Of a stretch of 64,000 nucleotides of DNA, positions 57,181 to 64,000 are shown one piece after another (position 1 is the stretch's first letter; each line of letters opens with the position of its first letter). The notes under the pieces are model-generated. The model did not search any database, was not told where the DNA came from, and was given only the letters and a program-made list of their open reading frames with translations. Location: contig NC_081844.1 in NCBI RefSeq assembly GCF_963259705.1, forward strand, positions 12,261,715-12,325,714. The letters run 5' to 3'. The translations under genes were made by a program, and so were the position numbers. This DNA is from Myotis daubentonii (taxonomy: Eukaryota > Chordata > Mammalia > Chiroptera > Vespertilionidae).

Positions 57181-57961
57181 AATGGCTTGGCTCCCACCAC
57201 CATGGCTTTGTCCAGAAGGAAGTTGGATGTCCGGAAGTTGGCTGGTCTACCCAATCTAATTAGCATATTACCCTTTTATTAGTATAGATAGATTACATAG
57301 GGTAGGATTGCTCAAATTGGGGGAGGGGGAGGGCTTTTTCAGCAGGAGGAGATGCTCTTGGCAGACAAAAATACATAATCTCTATATCTGGACTGATAGC
57401 CAGCCATATGCACTATACTGTCATTAAAAAATTGAACCACTTTCTTACACCTTAACCAAACAGCTGTAGCCCTTAAAACCCTTCCTTAGGTTCTGCCTTC
57501 GCAGTTCACCCAGATTAGGTTCTGATTGGTTGGTTTCTATGCCAGTCAGCGTCAAAAGCTCTGCCTCTTAGACAGCCATTGGCTCCTCACTCTTCACCCA
57601 GATTTGGTTCTGATTGGTTGGTTTCTATGCCAGTCAGTATCTCCGGGCCTATCAATGGGCCTGATCAGAGAGGCAGGACTGATCAGCAGCCCCAGCAGAG
57701 GCCCGAGAAAAAGAGAGGTGTGGCTGCTGACCAGGCCCCAAGAGAAAGAGAGAGGTAAGGGCTGATCAACAGCTGCCACAGAGGCTACGGATCAGACTCT
57801 GCTTCTCTCTCCAGGCCTCTCTTCGGGCCTGATCTGCAGCCCCCTTGGCAGTCAGTGCTGAGTCACCACAGCAACCCAGCACTGACTGCAGGACTGACTT
57901 CCAGTCAGTCGAGCCTTCGGTCATTTTGGATGCTACAGTCCTGGGTTTTTATATATTAGGA

Positions 57962-58272
57962 TGCTTCAATAAACATATGGGTGTACACTAGTATATCTTT
58001 TCAATTTAGTGTTTTGAGTTTCTTTGAATGAATACCTATAAATGAAATTACTGGGTTTTTCTTTATCTCTTTCTATCGCCTTTGTTTTAAAGTCTATTTT
58101 GTCTGATATAAGTATTGCCACCCCAGCTTTTTTAAACGAAGTATATTTCAGTTTGTGTGTGTCTTTCAATCTGAAGTGAGTCCCTTGTAGATATCATACA
58201 TAAGGGTCTTGTTTTATTATCCATTTAGCCACCATATGCTTTTGATTGGTACATTTAACTCACTTGCATTTA
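57962..58272 (-). mobile_element. Old L1 fragment, right half of the split copy
   Basis: TTTTAAAGTCTATTTTGTCTG, TAAGTATTGCCACCCCAGC and TCAATCTGAAGTGAGTCCC are antisense L1 ORF2. On the minus strand KKAGVAILISDKIDFKTKAI is readable (57966-58169). Confidence 0.85.
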
Positions 58273-58282
58273 AAGTAATTGC

Positions 58283-58521
58283 AGCCCTGGCTGGTTTGGC
58301 TCAATGGATAGAGTGTTGGCCTGTGGACTGAAGGGTCCCGGGTTCGATTCCGGTCAAAGGCACATGCCCATGTTGTGGGCTTAATCCCCAATAGGGTACT
58401 AGGGTACATGCAGGAAGCAGCCAATCAATGATTCTCTCTCATCACTGATGTTTCTCTCTCTCTCTCTCTCTCTCTCTCCCTTCCACTCTGAAACCAATAA
58501 AAATATATTTTAAAAAAATTT
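58283..58521 (+). mobile_element. VES-type SINE
   Basis: The head is AGCCCTGGCTGGTTTGGCTC, with a good B box GGTTCGATTCC, a (TC)n stretch and tail AATAAAAATATATTTT. It is flanked by AAGTAATTGC at 58273-58282 and 58522-58531. Confidence 0.93.
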
Positions 58522-58579
58522 AAGTAATTGCTGACCCAGGTTTCCATCAATGGATGAGTGGATAAAAAAGCTGTAGTAG

Positions 58580-58820
58580 TAGCCGAACCGGTTTGGCTCA
58601 GTGGATAGAGCATCGGCCTGTGGACTGAAGGGTCCCAGGTTTGATTCCGGTCAAGGGCATGTACCTTGGTTGCGGGCACATCCCCAGTAGGGGGAGTGCA
58701 GGAGGCAGCTGATCGATCTCTCTCATCGATGTTTCTAACTCTCTATCCCTCTCTCTTCTTCTCTGTAAAAAAATCAATAAAATATATATATAAATGAGCA
58801 AACTGTACTTTCAAAAAAAA
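58580..58820 (+). mobile_element. VES-type SINE, first of a pair at one target
   Basis: The head is AGCCGAACCGGTTTGGCTC with intact promoter-like boxes. It is flanked by AAAAAAGCTGTAGTAG at 58564-58579 and 58821-58836. About 20 extra bases (ATGAGCAAACTGTACTTTC) lie between the AT tail and the final A run. Confidence 0.92.
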
Positions 58821-58836
58821 AAAAAAAGCTGTAGTA

Positions 58837-59030
58837 GCCCTCACCGGTTTGGCTCAGTGGATAGAGCGTCAGCCTGTGAACTGAAAGGTCCCAGGTTTGA
58901 TTCCGGTCAAGAGCATGTACCTTGGTTGCAGGCACATGCCCAGTTTGGGGTGTGCAGGAAGCAGCTGATCGATGTTTCTCTCTCATCGATGTTTCTAACT
59001 CTCTGTAAAAAATCAATAAAAGACATTTTT
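58837..59030 (+). mobile_element. VES-type SINE, second of a pair at one target
   Basis: The head is CCCTCACCGGTTTGGCTC and the tail AATCAATAAAAGACATTTTT. It lies between the second and third (AAAGAAGCTATAGTAC, 59031-59046) copies of the same target. Confidence 0.9.
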
Positions 59031-59569
59031 AAAGAAGCTATAGTACATTTACACAATGGAATACTATGCAGCTCTTTAAAAAGAAAGATCTCTTACCCTT
59101 TGCAATTGCATGGATGTTCCTGGAGGTTATTATTCTAAGCAAAATAAGCCAGTCAGAGAAAGACAAGTAGCATATGACTTCACTCATCTGCAGAATTTAA
59201 TGAACAAAATAAACTAATAATAAAATAGAAACAGACTCATAGATAGAGAACAGACTGACAGCTGTCAGGAGTGGAGGGGGGGTGCGGTAGTTTGCAGGGC
59301 TGGGTAATAAAGGTGAAGGGATTAAGAAAAAAATAAATAAATAAATAAAACCTCATAGACACAGACAACAGTATGGTGATTACCAAAGGGAAAGGGGGTG
59401 GAGAGAGGTAGCAGAGAGAAGAGGAGGGATATATGGTGATGGAAGGCTTTACGTGGGATGTGAACACAAAATATACAGATGCTGTATTATAGAATTGCAC
59501 CCCTGAGACCTATATAATTTTATTAACCAATGTCACCCCAATAAATTCAATAAAAATACAAAATGAAGT

Positions 59570-62440
59570 AATTGTTGATGGATATGTATTTATTGTCATT
59601 TTATTATTCATATTTTTCTCTTCTTCTTCTTCTCTGCTTCTTGATCTTTAAGAAGACCCTTTAACATTTCTTGTAATACTGGTTTGGGAGTGATGAACTC
59701 CTTTAGCTTTTTCTTTTCTGGAAAGCTCTTTATCTGTCCTTTGATTCTAAATAATAGCTTTGCTGGGTAGAGTAATCTTGGTTATAGGTCCTTCCCTTTC
59801 ATTACTCTGAATATTTCATGCTAATCCCTTCTGGCCTGCAAAGTTTCTGTTGAGAAATCAGCTGACAGTCTAATGGGAGCTCTGCTTTTCTCTCACTGCT
59901 TTTAAGATTCTCTCTTTGTCTTTAACATTTGGTATTTTAATTATGTGTCTTGGTGTGGCCTTCTGTAGGTTCATCTTGTTTGGGATTCTCTATACTTCCT
60001 GGGCTTTTATTTCTATTTCCTTCACCAAGTTAGAGAAGCTTTTCATCATTTTTTTCAGATAAGTTTTCAATTTCTTGCTCTCTCTTTTCTCTGTCTGGTA
60101 CGCTTGAAGTTATTCCAGAGGCTCCTTACACTATCCTAATTTTTTTTTAATTCTTTTTTCTTTTTGCTGTTGTGATTGGGTGTGTTTTACTTCCTTATCT
60201 TCCAAATTGCTGATTTGATCCTTGCTTCATCTACTCTAATGTTGATTCCCTATAATGTATTCATTTCAGTTAGTGTATTATTCATTTTTTACTATTTTAA
60301 AAAATTTTTCCTATCTCCATTTTTGCCGGGGTTCATGTCCCAGCATCAAGAAGGGTTCAGGAATCTGGAAAAGGCTGTGCGCAGATGACATAGAAATCCA
60401 GAGACTAATAAAGAGTCTGGAGATGAGTTATAATTTTGAAAGGCATTGGGGTCAGAGGACCTTCAGCTAAAGGAACTGAAGAATACCTCCTTGTCTAGGA
60501 CCCTTGCTTTTATTAACACAATTTGTCCTAAGGCAAGGTGGAGATAATACACTTCAAAGGGTAAGGTTTCAAAGGGTACAGAAGCATTGTCAGTTTGGTG
60601 AATAGCCTACGGCTGTTCAGGTGTTTGGCCAGTAGGAGGCAATAACATGTAGATTAAGATGCCCTTTAACTGTCTGGCAGCCACAATCAGTTTCCTATTC
60701 AGGTTTGGGGAAATGCCTTTAGCCATTCCCAACAGGTGACTACATGTGTGACTCAACCCTGTTGAGTCACCAAGTCTCATTAACCTTTTGATGAAACTCT
60801 TGAAATTATGACACGCTGGAACTGGTTCCCAGCACATTTTTATGTTTCCTATCCCTTTGTTGAAGTCCTCACTATGTCTCTCTACTTTTCTCCTAAGTTC
60901 GTTGAGCATCCCTACAACCAATGTTTGGAACTCTGCATCTGGTAGATTGCTGGTCTCCATTTTGCTTAGTTCTTTTTCTGGACTTTTGTTCTGTTCTTTC
61001 ATTTCGGGCATGTTTCTTGGTCTTCTCATTTTTCCTGCCTCCCTGTGTTTGTTTCTATATAAAAGGTAGAGCTACTAGGTCTCCAGGTCTTGGTAGAGTG
61101 GCCTTAGGTGGTAGGTATTCTGTAGGGTTCAGTGGTGCAGCCTCACCAGTCATCAAACTGGGTGCTCCAAGTGTGCCCCCCATATTGGCTGTGTGCACTT
61201 TCGTGTTGTAGTTGAGCTTTGACTGCTGTTGGCATGTCAATGGGAGAGGTTTAATCCCAGGCCATTAGGATGTGAGGACTGGCCGAGACCACCATGGAGG
61301 ACCTGCTGTGCAGGGGCTGAACTCATGGAGCAGAACTCTTTTTAGTGGGGCTCAGGTTCCCACCATGTCCACCCTTTGACTGTTGAGTGTGTCGCTTGTG
61401 GAGGTTGTTGGGGCTAAAGCTATCCACCAGGTGCACTGGCTCTGGGGCCTCCTGGGAGGTACAGACCATGGTCAGTTGCTGCCTGTGCCCTGCCCAGCAT
61501 GAGCTACAGATCAATCTGCAGATGGTTGCTACGTGTGCTGGGATTGGAGGTGCCCAGGAGAGGCCAAGCTGCAAACCAAGGCCAGTTGACACTAGTCCCA
61601 AGCCTGGGACAACTTAGCAAGAGGTACGGGGCATGTAGAGGCCAAATGCTGCTTGTTTGAGAGATTTTAGGAGAGTTGGCAGCATGAGCCAAGACAGGCC
61701 ATTTGTAAGGAAATTCTTGGGCTTGGGTGGGCTGGCAAATTGGGTGGGGTAGAGTCTCAGGGAATCACCAGGGCAGGGCTAACAGTGTGAGCCAGATTGA
61801 TGGAGACTCATATATGGCACCCGCCTGCCAGCTCTGTCGGGGGAGGGCTCAGAAAAGGAATAATGGCCTCTGCCAGCACTTCTGTCTGGGAGAAAGCTGC
61901 CCCAACCCCCCCCCCCCCCCCAGCTCTCACCCTGATGCCAAACAATTCAGTTCCTCCCCATAGGTCCCTGGTACCTTTTGAGCTACACCCCCAGCACTGG
62001 AGCTCAGAATGAATGAGTCCATGTAAGTCTGTGTGTGGACCCTTTAAAAGGAATACCTGGGATTCCAGCAGCCCTCTCACTCACTCAGCCACAATCTCCC
62101 CTGGTCTTTGCAGCCAGAAGTTTTGGTGAATTCTTTTCCAGCACTGGAACCTAGGTGGGAGCCCTGGTGTGGGGTTGGGACCCCTTGCTCCTCAAGAGGG
62201 GACCTCACAGCCAATATATCCCTCCCAATTTTAACCACCACACGTGGGTGTGGGACCAGCCCGTTCTGCATCTCTGCCCCTCCTACCAGTCTCTGTTTGG
62301 CTTCTTTTTTATATTCTTAGTTATAAGACTCCTGTTCAGCTAAATTTCAGGTAGTTCTGAATGATAGTTGTTCTGTAGTTTAGTTGTGATTTTGATGTGG
62401 TTGTGGGAGGTTTCGAGTTACCTACTCCACCTTCATTACC
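59570..62440 (-). mobile_element. Half-L1 (HAL1-like) element, split by a solo LTR
   Basis: On the minus strand it starts near 62440 (reverse of CCTACTCCACCTTCATTACC), with the long leader to about 61070. ORF1 follows in broken frames: RRPRNMPEMKEQNKSPEKEL is readable at 60607-61029, and the reverse complement of 59640-60200 covers the RRM and C-terminal parts. The copy stops at the ORF2-like start (59575, reverse of AAATACATATCCATCAAC). The L1-type 3' end is absent, so it is truncated or rearranged at its 3' side. A solo LTR interrupts it at 60324-60834. Confidence 0.82.
60324..60834. mobile_element. Solo LTR of an endogenous retrovirus (class II-like)
   Basis: A 511-bp block foreign to the half-L1 begins TGCCGGGGTTCATGTCCC and ends GGTTCCCAGCA. 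It is bordered by CATTTT at 60318-60323 and 60835-60840. TG...CA ends and a 6-bp duplication are the mark of retroviral integration, and six bases are usual for ERVK-like (class II) elements. AATAAA occurs near 60408. It has no gag, pol or env sequence, so it is a recombined solo LTR. Orientation is not certain. Confidence 0.85.
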
Positions 62441-62631
62441 AGAAGCCCTGTTTGGTTTTTCTCCCACTTCCTGAAAAGTCTCAAGTAACCATTTAAACAA
62501 CTGTCTTTTGGATTTTCTATTTGGGTGAAATTCTTAACATCTATCAAGATACTTGTTTAACCTGTACCCCTAGTGGATAGAAAGCAAGAAGGTAAACTCA
62601 GAAAGAAATTCTATCCACTGAGCCAAACCTA
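62441..62631. other. Short unassigned spacer
   Basis: About 190 bp without a recognised feature. Confidence 0.3.
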
Positions 62632-62757
62632 ACTAGGTTTGGCTCAGCAGATAGAGCATAGGCCTGCAGACTGAAGGGTCCAGCGTTCAATTTCAGTGAA
62701 GGGCACATGACCAGGTTGCAGACTCAATCCCCAATGAGGGGCGGGCAGACAGAGTGT
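62632..62757 (+). mobile_element. VES-type SINE, 3'-truncated
   Basis: The head is CTAGGTTTGGCTCAGCAGATAG, the B-box region GCGTTCAATTTCAG, and CTCAATCCCCAATGAGGGGCG follows. The CT-rich body and tail are missing. Just before it, CTATCCACTGAGCCAAACC (about 62610) is an inverted copy of the same head. Confidence 0.8.
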
Positions 62758-62821
62758 CACATAAAGGAAAATGGGCCCTTTTGGGCTATTTCACAGTGAC
62801 ATTTCTAAAAGACATGCCTTT

Positions 62822-63038
62822 TAAAATATATATATATTTATTGATTTCAGAGAGGAAGGAAGAGGGAGAGAGAGAAAAGCATCAGTGATGAAAGAGAATC
62901 ATTGATCAGCTGCCTCCTGCACTCCCTACACTGAGGATTGAGCCCGCAACCCAGGCATGTGCCCTTGGCCAGAATCGAACCTAGAACCCTTCAGTCCGCA
63001 GGCTGACGCTCTATCCACTGAGCCAAACTGGCTAGGGC
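62822..63038 (-). mobile_element. VES-type SINE
   Basis: Reverse copy with tail TATATATTTATTGATTTCAG and head GAGCCAAACTGGCTAGGGC. It is flanked by AAGACATGCCTTT at 62809-62821 and 63039-63051. Confidence 0.94.
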
Positions 63039-63051
63039 AAGACATGCCTTT

Positions 63052-64000
63052 CTTGACGAGATAGTTTGCTTCAACATGCATGCCTTTCTGCAGTGTGACT
63101 TTTGCCATTCCTCCTATCAAGGCATGGGGCCCACATCCTTCTGCTGAGTCCTGCCTGGCTTGTGACTTGTTTGTCAATAGGATGCAGGAGAAGTAATAAT
63201 GAATGACTCCTAGGCCTTGGCAGTCAAGGCCTCTTGGAACCCAGCTGCCATGCTATTAAGAATTGGTCTGGCCTACAAGGATGAGGATCCATAGAGAACA
63301 GAGAGACTTCTGCTGATGGCCAGTGCCCCTGCCAGCCACTTGAGGGATGCCATCTTTTCCCTCCCCAGCTGGGCTCCCATCTGACTCCACCAGGCAAAAA
63401 TGCAGCAAAACCACCAACCTGAGCCCAGCCCAGATGGCACAGTCAAGAGCAAATAAATGGTTGTTGATTTAAGTCACCAAGTTTTAGGGGTGAGAGACTG
63501 TTAGTTCACTGGAAAGAAAACTAAAACACATGCTAAAGCTAGCTGATTCTCCAGCACTTTCGGGTGTTAGATTAACAGCGTCTCTATCTCTTTTCTCCAT
63601 TTCTCCATTGCATGGGCCAGGGTCCCAGGAAGCAGTGGACATAAGTGTCCCATCTCAGTGAGCCAGGGAGGGATGAAGACAAGGATGCAACCTAGCAACC
63701 ACACCTGGAGGATCCAGTGAGCACCTGAACTCCCTTCAGCATGAGTCAGGTGCTGTAGGAATCCAAACCCAGGGAAACTTACACTCAAGATGGATAGATA
63801 AGACTCATAAACATAAAACAATGGCAGGCAACTCAATCATATGAGCCTGTAAAAGGACATACGTGAGTTCACAGAACGAGGCTGCCGCTGTCAGGGAAGG
63901 ACTGCAGATGGATATGGGGCTTGAACAGACCTGGAGGATGGGAATGACAGATTTGGGAGAGAACATTTAGGTGTGTGTATGGGGGATACTCTGTAAGTTG
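63052..64000. other. Intergenic sequence to window edge
   Basis: No gene or repeat is recognised with confidence. Short minus-strand frames (for example 63567-63836) have no known resemblance. Confidence 0.4.

Larger units (their letters stand above)
56672..57961 (-). mobile_element. Composite Helitron splitting an L1
   Basis: On the plus strand the block starts CTAGTGGCCCGGTGCATG after host A (56671) and ends TATATATTAGGA before host T (57962). Excising it restores a continuous L1 (ATTATAAATAA|TGCTTCAATAAAC). It has one 3' terminus but two 5'-like termini: an internal one at about 57255-57288 (AGCATATTACCCTTTTATTAGTATAGA, the reverse of TCTATACTAATAAAAGGG seen at 2390) and the outer one at 57961. 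Inside are a perfect hairpin at 56761-56829, about eight 35-bp CTGCCCTC-rich tandem units (56890-57180), and a repeated ATTGGTTGGTTTCTATGCC segment (57525 and 57612). No Rep/helicase frame is present. Confidence 0.85.
58523..59568 (+). mobile_element. L1 3' end, interrupted by two SINEs
   Basis: TTTCCATCAATGGATGAGTGG, ATTTACACAATGGAATACTATGC, GACAACAGTATGGTGATTACC and CAATAAATTCAATAAAAATAC form the end of ORF2 and the 3' UTR of an L1 in plus orientation. ORF2 frames are broken. Confidence 0.85.

Noticed and set aside
58283..59030. tRNA genes suggested by A- and B-box motifs (GGCTCAGTGG, GGTTCGATTCC)
   Set aside because: They are heads of VES SINEs with target duplications and SINE tails. No cloverleaf with a proper acceptor stem is present.

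Overview
This is a stretch of a vertebrate nuclear genome, almost certainly a vespertilionid bat. It holds many tRNA-derived SINEs of the bat VES type, L1 LINEs, rolling-circle Helitrons of the HeliBat type, and short hAT elements including one that I recognise as a SPIN-like copy. That combination is characteristic of vesper bats. There is no bacterial, viral or operon structure.

Genes. Two host genes are visible, and they start head-to-head in one CpG island (about 15.84-17.75 kb). On the minus strand, 16586-16939 is the first coding exon of the long (CRMP2A) isoform of DPYSL2. It encodes 118 codons and ends at a good splice donor. Everything to its left in the window would be DPYSL2 intron 1. 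On the plus strand, a likely non-coding first exon ends at a GTGAGT donor at 17415, and the intact single-exon coding region of PNMA2 lies at 21225-22319 (364 codons). PNMA2 is a domesticated Ty3/gypsy-type Gag protein. No further host gene is recognised between PNMA2 and the right edge. That part reads as intergenic sequence filled with repeats.

Repeats. The most distinctive component is a set of seven related L1-derived elements (1-1092, 3900-6355, 6662-8754, 28520-32104, 34062-36462, 44291-45586, 59570-62440). They carry an L1-like 5' region, an ORF1 and, where complete, an L1-type 3' end, but essentially no ORF2. They are 'half-L1' (HAL1-like) elements. One still has a 282-codon open ORF1. 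Four have clear target-site duplications. Ordinary 5'-truncated L1s with ORF2 remnants are at 32.14-33.99 kb and 47.99-48.99 kb. There are about 17 VES-type SINEs, several nested or inserted serially at one target, three Helitron insertions (one composite), two non-autonomous hAT elements and one solo LTR with a 6-bp duplication.

Captured host sequence. A processed retrocopy of an mRNA whose parent I could not identify (28591-30112) sits inside one half-L1. It has its own target duplication, poly(A) tail, polyadenylation signal and a 247-codon open frame. A fragment of about 300 bp closely resembling acetyl-CoA carboxylase 2 (ACACB) interrupts a SINE at about 43632-43925.

I found no wholly new functional system. 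The leads most worth checking are the half-L1 family with its shared deletion junction, the composite Helitron that precisely splits an old L1, the unidentified retrocopy, and the ACACB fragment.
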